Origin: Rotaria sordida
Lineage: Eukaryota > Rotifera > Eurotatoria > Philodinida > Philodinidae
Assembly (NCBI GenBank): GCA_905250125.1
Contig: CAJNOL010000985.1
Span: 1 to 64,000 of the forward strand
DNA: 64,000 nucleotides
Reading direction: 5' to 3'
The notes below the pieces were generated by a model that was not told where the DNA came from, did no database searches, and saw only the letters and a program-made list of their open reading frames with translations. Within the stretch, counting starts at the first letter, position 1; every line of letters begins with the position of its first letter. This document shows positions 1 to 12,231 of this stretch, piece by piece. Made by a program: the position numbers and the translations under genes.

Positions 1-3000
1 AAATATTCAATTTAAAATAAATAAGAGAAGTCAAACAAACCATTAGGCAATATTAATCCACGTTGATTAAACCACATACTAGGAAAAAGTGGTTGATAAA
101 AAGATTTTTCTTGAAATTTTTGTTTGACTAACGTCATGTACTCAATTGCTTGCTATTCAAAAAAACAACAACAAATATTCAAACTGAAATCAAACAAACA
201 AAAAAAGATAAATCTTCGTACATTTTTTGTTAAATTTCCATACATTAATGAATCAATATAAAAACGTTTTAATATTCGAGTAATGAATGATTCTACATCA
301 TGCATTGTAATATCTTACAAAGAAAAATGAAGAAATTCTTTTTTTAAAATTAACTTTTTTAAATCTACCATTAAGACAACTAAGTAATTCATTATTATTC
401 CAATCATATTCAGCTGTTAAATACGTAAGACCAGAATTTGCCATTGCAGAAGGAACACAACGACGAAAAAATTGTAATGATTGTTTAACCTAGAAAAAAT
501 ATTTCAATAAGTTTAATCTCTCTTATCAATTGAATTACTTTTTCTTTAATTATTTCAAATTGTTCTACTTCTATTTTAATATTAATCATATGATCAATAA
601 TTATATTAAGTAATTCTTTTATTTTATGATTAAATCCAGAAATATTTAACTAGACAAAAATCAAATAAAAGAAATTATTTTTATTGAAAATTAATATTAA
701 TATACGTGAATACTATCATTACAATCATATAATTCATAGTCTAAACCTCCAAGTTGTGCTTGATAGACAAATTCAGTCAATGAATCATTAATTAATTCAA
801 CATAAAGTGTAGTCAAATTGGCATGTATTGGATCAACATATACTAATGGACTGAAGTTAAAAAATAACACAAAAAACACATGGAAATATTTTTCTTACTT
901 TCGAAATTCAAAATAAATATAAGCTTTAGGAAATCTATAAAATGAATCTTCAGTATAATAAAGACGATAATATTCATTTTCCTTTTTTGAAAAAAAATCT
1001 AATTTTTAAATTAAAATCAAGAGAATAACTTTTTTACTTTAATCTTTGTTGGTATTTGTGGTCGTGTAAGATTTTTCTCTTTAGAAAATAATTGAAAATC
1101 TGTTGGAATAAATTTATTTGGTATTGGTAAATAAAGTTCACGATTAATTTCACATGTTTCACATTGTTTAATAAGTGCTTCTGATAAATATTCTTGTTTA
1201 TATTGTGTACCATACCATTTTTCTTTTTCTATTGCAATTGATAGAAACTCTTTACTTGTGAGAAATACTCTTAAAGAACATTCAAATAGTTTTGAAAATA
1301 AATTTCAAGTCTTTTTTTTTCTCTTTTTTACCTCATTTTACTTGGAATTAAATATTCATTAAGAAGTTCATTTATTAAATCTGGACGAAATTCACGCATT
1401 TCATATGGACCAGATAAACATTCACTTAATGGATAATCCTACAAAAAAACAGTGGAAAAAATTCATATTGATATTTTCTTATTTAGATATACATACCCTC
1501 ATTCTACCAGCTAAATTTGATACAATATAACGCGGCTGTCCTTTTTCTTCAAATTGAAATTCCATTTGATTTATATTCTAAACATAACACAATACAACAA
1601 AAAAAATTTTTTTTTTTCTTCAAATTTAACTCTTCACCCTACTTTGCCTTCATTAAAAATCCATTCTTTTGGTCCTTCTTTACCTAACATAGCCAAATAT
1701 TGATAAACACTATAAAGAATTCGTTCCCATTGATCTAATTTTAACAAAAACAAAATTTTTAATTAATTTTTTTATTCTATTTACTCAATCCTTCAATAGT
1801 TAGTTGGATATCAATAGAAAAAAAACTAAATCCAGGTGCAGAATTACTTTCACCAGCTACCAATTCAATAGCAAGACCCAATGTTTTTAAATATGACGAT
1901 AATGAACCATCACCTTGATGTCCAATCAAATGTGATAGATATGATTCAGGCTGAATATTATTGAGATATTCAATATATGAAGATTAACATAAAATAGTCA
2001 AATGATCTATACATACTTTGCAATAATATAATTCTCTATGATCAGGTATAACCCAATTGATTGTTAATTGGCGAGATTCGTTCACAGGAATATGATAGCA
2101 AATTGTCTTTAGAAAAAAAACAAAATCCCAAAAAAAGTTTGTTTAATAAAAAAAACAAACAAACTTTTCGTTTGCTTTCACCATATGGATCAGAAGGATA
2201 TTTTGGTTTTTTCAATTTTTTATTTTGTACCTCTTTAAAACTTTTAAGAACAAGTGATTGAAGTTCATCAAGTGATTCTGAAAACAAAATTAGTTTTTTT
2301 TTTTTTTTTGAAAAATTAATGACATACGATTGCCAAGTACAGCTAAACTCATTCGATTTGATGAATATTCAGTTTTATGAAAATCCAATAGTACTTGTCG
2401 AATATCAATTCCACGTTGTTTAGGTATTAATCTTAATGATTCTCTATTACCAATAGAAAATCCTGAATATGGATGTTTTGGATCTGATGTAGATTTTTCT
2501 AATTGAGAAATACGCCATGTATCTTTAAATAAATTTGTTTCATATTCAGAATTAACTGCTTCTAATTCACGATCGATCGATGATGTGACAAAGAGTGGTG
2601 AAATAAAAAACTGAGCAAAACTAAACCAAATAAAAATATTTATTTCATCGAAAAGAAATAAACAATTAAACTAACATATCAAGTGCATCTGCTAATGAAC
2701 TTGGCTTAATATCAAAATTAAAATTTGTATGATCATCACTTGTAAAAGCATTTGAACAACCACCATTTCCTACTATTAATTTTGAATATTCACTTTCATC
2801 TGGATACTAAAAATTTTATAAAATTGTTCTCATTATTGATCATTAAAATTAGAAATCTCCTTTGCCTAGACGAGGTTTTGGATCACATCAAATCATTTAC
2901 AGATGTTCCTAAAAGGAACTGTCTTTAATCAAGGCGATCTTCTTTAGTAAATTTAGTTGTTATCAGGATAACGAGCTTATAATGATCCAGTGTGCAGCCT

Positions 3001-3571
3001 TTTACCTCTTTCTCTCATTTCTATCCGACACTCATGTCGTGTTCTATCTTTTCTCTTTTTTTGTTATATCAAAAACGAAAGCACGACTATAAATTTTCTT
3101 CAAACCTTACGTTTATTGCAAATCCAATACTTCTCCTGAAGAAATTCTATATTAAATAGGACAAAAATGCTATTGGGACCGATAAGCAATTCTTATAAAA
3201 GTAAACTTATTTGAATTGAAAATTGACTTCGAATGTAGTTTATAGTTATCGAAATAGTAGACCAAAGAAAATTCTTGCGATCACAATTGTAAACAAAGAC
3301 TTACTTTTGAACTACCCATAAAAAGCATATGTTCAAGAAAATGAGCAATACCAGGAATATCTCTTGGATCAGCTAAACTACCAATCGTTACATCAAGAGC
3401 AGCAGCAGCTTTATCAATATTTGGATGACTTATAAGTAAAACAAGCATCTCATTTGAAAGTTCTAGACCACGATAATTCCATGAATCACTAGCACTTTTT
3501 TTGATATTCTCAATAATACTAACGATTGTTGAATCCGATGATGAAAGTTGTTGTTCAGATTCCATAGTCAT
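1..3571 (-). CDS. Insulin-degrading enzyme-like M16A metallopeptidase, 5' part, runs off the left edge
   Basis: Zinc protease of the insulysin/nardilysin (M16A) family, expected to degrade small peptides in the cytosol. Exon 1 (3305-3571) encodes the inverted zinc motif HFLEH at about residues 77-81, followed by MLFMGSSK. The next exon (about 2674-2808) has the family block [13 protein letters not shown] further exon (about 2330-2635) holds [11 protein letters not shown], which supplies the third zinc-ligand glutamate. At least 11 more short exons follow leftward, down to about 39-160, including WYGTQYKQE and YVDPIHANL, all colinear with human IDE. Introns are mostly 50-60 bp; intron 1 is about 495 bp. 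The active-site residues are intact. The C-terminal part lies outside the window. Some blocks ([17 protein letters not shown]) lean toward nardilysin, but no long acidic insert is seen, so IDE-like is preferred. The start at 3571 could instead be the third codon, also Met. Confidence 0.9.
2809..3304 (-). other. Long first intron of the M16 protease gene
   Basis: GT-AG intron of about 495 bp between the HFLEH exon and the SNAFTS exon, about ten times the usual intron size here. Nothing coding was recognised. Its middle is less AT-rich than the neighbouring introns, so it may hold an old insertion, but no terminal repeats were found. Confidence 0.5.
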
Positions 3572-6500
3572 TAAATGAAATTATCAAAATGAATAGACAA
3601 GTTATACTAGCGGGAAAGACCTAGAACGAAAGTGAACAATTGACAATAGCCAAGAAACTGTAATATCCAACAAATATCTCAATTACTAAGCCAATCGTAA
3701 CCTTTTTAATTAATGAGAAAGTACTGCTATAGTATCAATGCGATTTATTTTTCTTCATGCAAGTATTTATCATCCAACTCTATAATTTTTGAATAAAATT
3801 GGAGTGTTTCTAAAAAGTGAGAACACATACAATTCATATTTAATCTCAATACATATTCGATAGTGCCTGGAAAATTCGTAAGTTTTCACAATTATAAGAT
3901 TGATTGCTCATAAAATATATGTAGTAGTCATCAAAATAGCCTACCTTTCGACATCTAATTCCATGTACCATAAATCTAATTCAGTCCGTCATAAAGTAGA
4001 ACTTACTATCATAAATATAGTTGCTTTTATTACAAAATAATTTCAGAAGCGAATCTTTCAGCTCAAATGGAATAATCTATCGAATAGATGAAATATAATA
4101 GTTTCGGTAATTTCTAGAAGTTTTGCTTATAGAAAAAAAGAAGGGAAATCTAAAATACATTTCTGTTGAATCAATAGTTCAACATGAGATTATTTCATTT
4201 TCATTTAATAATTAATATTTGTTGATGTTCAAACCTCAGGCGACACTATTTAGGAATCTTTAATACAATAAAACTTAATATTCTACGACATCTTTTTAAA
4301 AATCTCATCTACTGATATAAATATTCTTTTTCGATTACTAATACAAATTGCGTTTAGCTAACCCTTGTGGAGGTAGAAATTTTAGTTTTACGTAGATTTC
4401 CATACAAAGCAAAATTATTGAAGAAAGATAATATAGCATAAAATGCTATGCATTTTATGTCAATCTGTGAATATGTAGTATATATATATATTTTTCTTTA
4501 TCAATGATTATTATTATTAAAATAATAAAAATAATTGAAAAATCATTTTCCGGTTATTCAATTTAAAGTAATATATGTTTATCAACTGGATAGAATCGAT
4601 TGGAACTTATCCTTGTATTATCGGCTTATCCGTAAATGAAACAGAAAAAAAAGGTTGATCGACTGAGAAGACAGTATAAATACTTGAAAACCGATAAATA
4701 CCGTGGACTGTATTCTCTTGATGTTTTTCGTTACTCGTCAAACAGACAAAATGCCAGCAACATGTGCACTCAATTACTGAGGACGACACCTACTAGAAGC
4801 TCGACGAATAGCAGAAATGACACAACAACAACAACAACATATCCGTTAATTCATATGGATTAGAAATTTTTTTCTGCTTTCTGTTGCTATCTTTAATGAA
4901 AGATATACATAGGAAAGATAGAAGGAAACAAATGTCAGATATTGGTGCCCGTTTTCTTTTGGTATCGTACATTTCCTCTTCTTTTTTTTCTTCCTATGTT
5001 ACTTACATATATACATGCAATTTATAAAAGAGTGGGATGTAAATGTAAAACCAATGACTAATTTCTTTTTTTTCTCTTCATACCCATTAATGATTGTAAT
5101 ATTCTCTGCTGATAAAATAATCAAACTTTTACTTAATTTCGTAAAAAAAAAAAATGTTCGAAAAATATTTCATCGTATGATCACTATGTATTTATATGAA
5201 AGCAAGAAGAAGATTCAAATTTAGCTTCGTTCAATTGTTTGATACAAACTTATGCTAAACTCAAGTAAATCATAAATTAACTTTTGATTTTTTTTCTTTC
5301 TCATTTACAAAATTATTTGATGTACCTATCAATCTCTTCTTAATCATGTAATTCTCTGTGCCACGTCACGCTTCGCTGAGAACGCACTTTCTCATATACA
5401 AATTGAAATAGCTGACTAATGTTAACAAAACGAGAGTGTTCAGTTAGAAGCGTCCGAACTTATTACACTCGTTGTATTTGAAGAACAGTTTTCTCAAATA
5501 GTCGGCATCAAAACGTGTTGTGTTTTGATTCTGTTCAGAGAAATCAGTTATTGTCTTTCTTCTATATCATTGAGATGTTTATTAGGAAGTTAAATGAACC
5601 CGTGATGACTATGAATATGAATATTGAAGAACACAGGGAGGCAGTAGAAGTATTATTATATGGACGGAACAATTCGTTTCTCGGTTTACTTTTTTCTGAT
5701 TGTAAACATTGAATATTCATTCAGAGCCAGTGCAAATCACTATTATTCATAAGAAACTCGCAAAGCATAACAATCTCCCGTTGATAATTATATACATAGA
5801 AAGGTTACTGAACAAGAAAATTCTATTAGAGATAAAATGAAAAGACTTTTTACAAAATATTTGTGATTGGATGGACTATAAAAATCACTCATTTAATTTG
5901 AAAAATCTGATTTAAGAGATAAACTTTATTGATTATATTACACATTTATATTGCTTCAGATGATTTCGGAATTTTCTAATAAAACCTCTGAGAATCAAAA
6001 GTATTTTTAAGAATTCTTATCTTCAACGTCTTACGCTACATGCTTATATATTTATCTCAGAATCTATTCTTTTGGCTACAATCGAATTTGTCGAAAAGAG
6101 TCCTTAATTGATTGAGCGATATCTTACTTTTCAGAAAGACTCCATTAATTAAAACTATCTTACGACACCTTTTTTGTCATTTTATTTTTTTGTATTAAAC
6201 AATGTATTGTTTTATTTGTTATCTTTGATTTAAAGACAAAATTTAATGGTTGTCTAATAATTATGAACTCGCATCTTTATTGTAAAAACTAACAATTCCT
6301 TTTCAAGCATCTTGTTTATTTATTGAATTGAAAGAAACTTGGGCATCATCTATTAGATCGTACCTGATTTTTATTGGTTAGAAGTAAAATTTAGGTTTTT
6401 CTTTTATCGTTGTATTCATTTCAAAATTATTATAACGAGAAAAAAAGACTTATTTGCTAAAAATGATGTTAAAAATTGAACATGTTTTAGAATCAGATAT

Positions 6501-6743
6501 ATTAGTTACAAGTATTTGCTCAATCTTTTAATTACTGGTTTTATCATATTCTTTAATTCTTCTTGCAGCATGCGAGAATAGTCAGGCTTTTTTTGAAAAT
6601 TGTCAACAAATAAAAGATAAAATATTAAATTATACAAATCATTAATTAAAGACGAATTCTTTCATTTATAGTCAGTTTTCAGTTTAAGAAAAGATCTACG
6701 AGACTACCGACCAGATCTACATATGTCAAATTTTGATTTTGAA
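3572..6743. other. Intergenic, no gene recognised
   Basis: About 3.2 kb of AT-rich sequence upstream of the M16 protease. Short ORFs at 4636-4863 (+) and 5515-5712 (+) have no recognisable domain and are low complexity. A CAA-rich run lies near 4822-4840 and a short TA run near 4480. I see nothing else I can support. Confidence 0.5.
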
Positions 6744-6796
6744 GAGTGTGAGTGTGGGTAATATCACTTGTTCATCGTCACCCCACTCCCACATCT
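6744..6796. repeat. Telomere-word foldback 1
   Basis: The left arm reads GAGTGTGAGTGTGGGTA and the right arm CACCCCACTCCCACATC, an imperfect inverted repeat around a ~20 bp loop. The right edge coincides with the start of the decayed duplicate of the P-loop kinase gene. Confidence 0.6.
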
Positions 6797-7225
6797 AGAC
6801 TGTACCCGTGGCTAAGTGACACAACCGTGAATACAATCAATGATAATGGAGAGATTTGTTCGAAGGCAAAATGTGTCAGCTCGTCACTAATACTGATAAT
6901 TGTTGTCTTTAGAAATCACATCGTTTGCTTGTCATCAGTGCTCGATGCTGTAAAAAGACCGGCATTTTCCACTAGCGAGAGACAATCGGTGCCCAGATAT
7001 TCTCCGATCCGTTGGGTGAGCATCGTTTTGCCTTCACCAAGTGCGCCTGAAGACGAACACAAGCCAATAGAGAAGATAATAATGCAGTAAAATATGTGTG
7101 TGTGCAGGTTTTTCAGTCTTTATTCAGGTAGATAAAGATGAGTACTTCAGGCAATTGTAATGATGACAAAGTGGGATTCAAATGCTTACGAAAAAACTAA
7201 CGATGTAACACAGTTACCGGTTGAT
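6795..7225 (-). pseudogene. Decayed duplicate of the P-loop kinase-like gene (N-terminal part plus 5' flank)
   Basis: The nucleotide sequence aligns with 8857-9357, that is the first ~100 codons of the kinase-like gene plus about 200 bp of its 5' flank. Shared stretches include TGATAATGGAGAGATT, GTCTTTAGAAA.CACATCGTTTG and CCCAGATATTC. The Walker A region is recognisable around 7020-7055 but altered, and the frame is interrupted relative to the intact copy, so this is read as a dead partial duplicate. The copy lacks the transmembrane segment onward. The 5' flank is also duplicated (GATAAAGA, then a CAGGCAA-type stretch), which indicates DNA-level duplication rather than retrocopying. A 112-codon ORF on the + strand over this interval is a shadow. 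Confidence 0.75.
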
Positions 7226-8211
7226 GTCATAAAATGATTTTCGGATACTTGTGAAAAATGGTGACTCATCGATCGTGGAAATCTTTGTGTTGCAGCAATT
7301 TTATGCATTTCTAATAAATCGTTTTAAGATACTATTCGATTGTCAATGAATGTTGAAGCCTTTACTCAGCAAAGTGAGCCCATTTCAGAGATCTGTAACA
7401 AATATTACGATATGCATTAGGGGCGTCAGTTTCGAGTTCCATTCCTGAGAACGGGAACCCATGCTGTGATTCCCGTTTTTGAGAACGTGAACCACATTAA
7501 TAGTTTCCCGGTTCTTTTACAGGAGAACTCGGAAACCCAGCATTATTTCGGTGATGATCAATACTACTCAACATGGAGTTGTTTGCTGATTCTTTTTAAA
7601 TTCAAAGAACGTCTGGATTCTTGTTCAACCAACGAAGTTTGGAGTAGGACTGAGCACATGTTTATTCTCAGCGTTCACAGATTCATTATACGAGCTAGTC
7701 CACGTAAGCCACGACAGACTCTCAGCAAAACTTACTCAATCGAGATCCTCAGATTCAGCTCAATTTAAGATATGTTATAGGGGCAAGTATTTTATGAATT
7801 TCTGTACAAGTCGTTTTGAAAAATATTGAATCCTCGATTATGAATGACTTTTTAATTAAAAGTCATAAAAATCTGGATTTTGTATATGCAATATCTCAGA
7901 AGCGACTTGACCGATCGAGTTGAAATTTTGTTTGAATACATATAAATCTTAGTTCTATCTACAAAAAATTTTTGAGCTCGAACGGTTCAGCGCATGGTAT
8001 TCTGTGGATATCAAAAAAGAAACGCGCAAAATTCACTACTTTTCAGAACTTTGAAGCACCATATCTCGTGATTAGAACAATACAGAGGCCTGAAATTTTC
8101 ATCGTTGGTAGGACTCATGAAGACCTATTCTTTATTAGCTTTTGTTGAATGTTCACATCCGTATAAAAGTGTTCTTTTTTGTTTGAGTAAGTATAAGCCT
8201 CTTTTTATGGA
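7226..8211. repeat. Gene-free stretch with repeat-like sequence
   Basis: Contains the continuation of the duplicated flank to about 7340, then a segment opening with AGGGGCGTCAG at about 7421 with reiterated GGGAAC words, then 7790-8190, which carries TGAAATTTTCATC and ATATCTCGTGATT motifs also seen near 57355 and 63360-63480. A short perfect hairpin (ATGACTTTT, 5-nt loop, AAAAGTCAT) lies near 7841-7863. It is probably a decayed non-autonomous repeat; the ends are not defined. Confidence 0.4.
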
Positions 8212-9135
8212 TCATTCAAGATACAAGTGTGATTTCCGTGCGATTTGCCATGGCATAAGCGATTGATCAATTGTTGAGCGCAGTGGACTACGCTGTTCAA
8301 TAGCTCGTTCAATAGCTTCGACAAGCACATCCATCGAATGTTGAGTCCATTGAATATTGTTCGTTGTTGTATCGTGATCCAATTTCTCTTTTAGTTGACT
8401 GATTTTGATCACGGGTACATTCATTATTGTGTACCATCGTTCGAGAAATTTTAGAGCAGCAAGAGTGTCTTCAATAAATAAGTTAAACCAAACCATTAGT
8501 CCTGTGAAAAAGACATTCATAGGAGTTGAAGTTGGTGCCGTAAGTCTTGCGCGTAAATTTTGTTCCATGATATTTCGTGGCACATCCATTATGATCGCTA
8601 CACTCGTCGATCGTGTTTGTTCCAGAAGAATTTCGGGCATAGTCAATGGGACTGCGGTAGCTTCATGGACCAAGCAGAACGTGTAAACATCGAGACAAGT
8701 TCGATCTCTCCATATCCATCGACAATGGCTGTTTCGTTCGCGATAAAACAAAGCGGAGACATTGGATTCCCACAATTTTGACATTATATAACTATTGGAA
8801 AAACGCCAAAATCGACAAACAGCGAAAACACCAATGAAGAGAACAACCATTGGCCAGACTGCACCCGTAATTAAATAACACATGGCTATGAATAGAATCC
8901 ATGATAATGGAGAGATTCGCTTTACGATAAAATGTGCCAGCTTGTCCCTACAAGCGAAATCTGTCGTCTTTAGAAACCACATCGTTTGATTATCATTGGT
9001 GTTCGATGGTCTGAAAATATTATCAGAATTCTCCCCGATGAAGAGACAATCACTACCCAGATATTCACTGATCTGTTCGATGAGCGTCGTCTTACCCGCA
9101 CCAGGTGCACCATGAAGAGCGACAACGATGGTCAT
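8212..9135 (-). CDS. P-loop nucleotide-kinase-like protein with internal membrane hairpin
   Basis: Intronless gene of 307 aa if translation starts at the Met directly before TIVVALHGAPGAGKTT; an in-frame Met six codons upstream (9153) is the alternative. Walker A is GAPGAGKT, starting eight residues from the chosen start. A hydrophobic block follows (about residues 78-107, LSWILFIAMCYLITG, a short break, then VVLFIGVFAV), which fits two closely spaced membrane helices. Next comes WRDRTCLDVY, resembling the DR(S/Y) substrate motif of thymidylate or deoxynucleoside kinases, then a beta strand ending in IIMDVP and a possible arginine-rich lid (NLRARL). Inference: a membrane-tethered small-molecule kinase or NTPase; the substrate is unknown. 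No close family member is recalled with transmembrane segments at this position. A decayed copy lies at 6795-7225. Confidence 0.7.
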   Translation of the reverse strand: MTIVVALHGAPGAGKTTLIEQISEYLGSDCLFIGENSDNIFRPSNTNDNQTMWFLKTTDFACRDKLAHFIVKRISPLSWILFIAMCYLITGAVWPMVVLFIGVFAVCRFWRFSNSYIMSKLWESNVSALFYRERNSHCRWIWRDRTCLDVYTFCLVHEATAVPLTMPEILLEQTRSTSVAIIMDVPRNIMEQNLRARLTAPTSTPMNVFFTGLMVWFNLFIEDTLAALKFLERWYTIMNVPVIKISQLKEKLDHDTTTNNIQWTQHSMDVLVEAIERAIEQRSPLRSTIDQSLMPWQIARKSHLYLE

Positions 9136-9358
9136 AATCGACGAATGCAACAAATTTCACTTGTGTGATACACAAATGCGAACAAAAGCAAATAGAGAAG
9201 AAAAGAGAGATAAAAAAATGCAGTATAATATGTGTGCACGGCTTCTCAACCCTTATTCAGATAGATAAAGACGGGCATTACAGGCAAAAAAAATGCACTG
9301 ACATACTCACGAAAACAAAATAAAAACAACGATATGACACGAGTACGGATTGATGCAA

Positions 9359-11257
9359 TGGCGTGGCCAGGGACTGGCAAATGGGCAGTTCCCCAACGAA
9401 CTTGAAGATTTGCCCATTGAAATTTTACTTTTTCAGAATTGTTTATTTGTTTTTGAATTAGATAGCAAGTCTATTTTTCTTTCGTTGGAATCACACATGC
9501 ACTTTCTGTTTGTTCTTTCGAGAAAGAGCAAAAACCAAAAGTTTTTTTGTTGCTATCTGTACCCTTTTTTCGCAGTAGGGATGCTTTTTGATGTTTCTAG
9601 ATCTGGTCAGACTATACAGGATTTTCATATACTTATTCTTCCTCAGTGACTTATTCAGATTTGATGGTTCTCATGTTAATCTAACTCACTAAGACTGTAC
9701 ATGTTACCCTAATAATCAGTTTTTGTATAGACGAATGTCTTGTGATAAAATATTGGATAGTTTTGAAAAGATCATTTTACAGTTTTTGAGAAAAAGCAGA
9801 TTTGCTGTTATTATTGAAAATAAACTTTGTTCGAGTATTTCTCGATACTGTCGTATTTTGACTTCAGACGTATGTCACAACATCCACTATTGGAGTATCT
9901 ATGCTGAATGTTTCTCGTGTATAGTTGAAGTGAAACTTCTTGCAAGACTTGTTCTGCTATCATTTCTGGTTTAATTTTAACTTTGAAACAATAGTTAACT
10001 GTATTTTAGAATTACTTACATGTTAAGTTTTTGAATTAAACCAGAAATGTAACATGATAAGACTTACAATAAGTTTCACTTCACCTACACATGAGAAACA
10101 TTTGTTGATTTCTCTACTAATTCTCGCTCTTTATTGATGAAACTTTTAACATGAATACTCTAATAGCAGATGTATCTGTAACATATGTGTAAGGCCAGGA
10201 GACGATAGTATAGAGAAATAATCGAAAAATTTGGTTCACAAAATCCTGTAAAATGATCTTTTCAAAATTATCCAGTATTTTATTAGAAAGCACTCTTCTA
10301 TACAAAAACTAATTATTATGGCAACATGTACAGTCTTACTGAGTCAGATTAATATAAGAATCATGAGACCTAACATGAAGAGTTACTATTAAAAAAACGA
10401 AACAAACCTGACTCTTTTGATATAACTATTTTTGAACGTAAAATAACATTGGAAAAGTATGAATACAAGAGTTGATATTATACAAGTCATCAGAGTGTCA
10501 AGAGTTTTTGAAAAGCTGAGAAAAAAAACCACATTTATCGTTAAGATTCGTCACCCTATGTGGACATTAACGACAGATGTACCTGAGTGTGACAACAATT
10601 TTTGGATCTTTTTTGAGCTTAATTTAACAATTTTCATGCAAAAAAATGTGAAAAATCGAAGAAAATTGTCTAACAGACTTTTCCAAATTTAGATTTCCTT
10701 CGAATACAGAGAAAATTATCTAATATTCTTTTCAAAATCTGGAAAAAATTGCCTACGAATTTCTCGAAACTTGAAGTTTCCCTGAATCCAGAGAAAGTTG
10801 TCCAAGGCATATCTTAAAAATATCGGAGAATATTGCCTAGTAAGCGTCTCAAAGTGGGAGCAAATCGACCCTCAAAATATCCAAATCCACAGAAAGTGTC
10901 AGTTAAAATTTCCAGGAGCAGGGGTAATACCACTATTCCTCACCGATCACGCCGCTCCTTTAAATCTGGATGAAATATTGAATTTGTATACAGAAATGTA
11001 TCATTGTTGTCTTTATTTTGGTGTTCAGGATTTGAAACATAAATGTTACCAGTGGAGAGATGAAAAATAGACTAAAACACATCTGACTCAGACTTAAGAT
11101 CTGAGTTTGATGGATATTTGATTAAAATAATCTCATGTCATTTTTTTTTGCGTTCTTTTTACGTTATCAGTACTCTGTTAAATCAAAGAATAATTTCACC
11201 TATTAATAAAAATCTTGCTCATTTTGCCCATCGGTCGAAAAATCCTGGATACGCCAC
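9359..11257. mobile_element. hAT-like non-autonomous DNA transposon, about 1.9 kb
   Basis: The left end reads TGGCGTGGCCAGG and the right end is the complement of GTGGCGTATCCAGG, giving inverted termini of the common animal hAT-like type. Flanks are TGATGCAA on the left and TGATGTAT on the right, consistent with an aged 8-bp target duplication. Both sides continue to match the duplicate locus at 7200-7330, which behaves like an imperfect empty site. No transposase was recognised inside. ORFs at 9350-9649, 9723-9974, 10117-10305, 10459-10692 and 10798-11070 show no known domain. It contains the long foldback at 9660-10372. Confidence 0.6.
9660..10372. repeat. Long foldback A (arms about 320 and 350 bp)
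   Basis: Left arm about 9660-9975 and right arm about 10020-10372 are inverted copies, visible because the two arms encode mirror-image ORFs that both open with MYRR and share KILD.FEKIILQ. Shared DNA words include AGACTGTACATGTT and AAAAGATCATTTTACAG. The arms are diverged (roughly 80 percent by eye), so this is an old palindrome. It lies wholly inside the hAT-like insertion. Confidence 0.8.
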
Positions 11258-11347
11258 TGATGTATTATTTTGCACATTTCTAGGAAGGCGTTTTAAGATA
11301 TTAAACTGTGACCGATTTAAATCGTTATTTTTATTTTTTTGAGACAC

Positions 11348-11411
11348 GAGGGTGTGAGTGGCTGGGTATGGGTGTGTTTTAATAGATCATGACATCCACA
11401 CTCACACCCAG
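11348..11411. repeat. Telomere-word foldback 2
   Basis: The left arm carries GGGTGTGAGTGG and GGGTATGGGTGTG; the right arm is ATCCACACTCACACCCAG, with a loop of about 20 bp. It lies just outside the right end of the hAT-like element. Confidence 0.75.
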
Positions 11412-12231
11412 AACTTTTTTTTGGTTGAACTTTATAGAACAATAATAAATATTATTTTTTGATTACGTAGATTGTGTTTTTGTGACTTAAGAAAAAGCAA
11501 AGCGGATTTTTGTATGCATGTAGAATAATTTCGATTTTTTTTTTCTTCAATTATTTTTGAGCATGTGGGTGAATAGAAGACTGACCCTTGTGTTACAGTC
11601 AAATGTGTATAAGTTGTGCAATTCTGCTTTTTCTATTCTGTAAGTGTAATGATGAAAAAAAGTCTTAAAGTACTCTTTTTTTTTCTTCTCGTTCTTTATT
11701 GTATGCACTTTTTTTTACCATACATGGTTCAAGCGTACACGTGTGACTTATTCTTGAATAATGATTGTGAAATGACATGTTTTAACTACCTATATAATGC
11801 AAAACCACTGTCACTATCACCTTCATTTGTGTATTTATTATTGAGTCGACAACTTCTTCTTCTCGATTGACTCCTAGTCGAATTTATCGTCGACATATTC
11901 ACTAATTAAACGTCTATAGAAGTTCTTCATTTTTGTCGATATTTAAGATAATACAAAATTAATTTATATATAAACGTAAAATCGATTAGATATGCAGTGT
12001 AATTCGTTTGACCCTTACTATATTTGATGACGAAGAGATGCCTAGTTAAATGAATCTTTTGTATGTCCAATATCGTTACTCGTTTAATAATATCCTCTTT
12101 GCATGATCAATGGATGAAGGATGAGTTTACTATTCGCACCCACCCTTTTGTTGTGATTGAAGTTCTCTGCAATTACCTGTCATTTTCATCAATATTTGCC
12201 TTTTAGATTTTTTTTTTTTTTGCCCAATTTC
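11412..12231. other. Intergenic, upstream of the archaemetzincin gene
   Basis: About 800 bp of AT-rich sequence. An 84-codon ORF at 11616-11870 (+) opens with a hydrophobic stretch and contains CDLFLNNDCEMTC, so a small secreted peptide cannot be excluded, but no family is recognised and it is not called. Confidence 0.4.

Noticed and set aside
6752-7090. 112-aa ORF on the plus strand
   Set aside because: Antisense shadow of the decayed duplicate of the P-loop kinase gene.
9723-10305. Paired ORFs starting MYRR on opposite strands
   Set aside because: Mirror products of one palindrome; no domain and no reason to believe they are translated.
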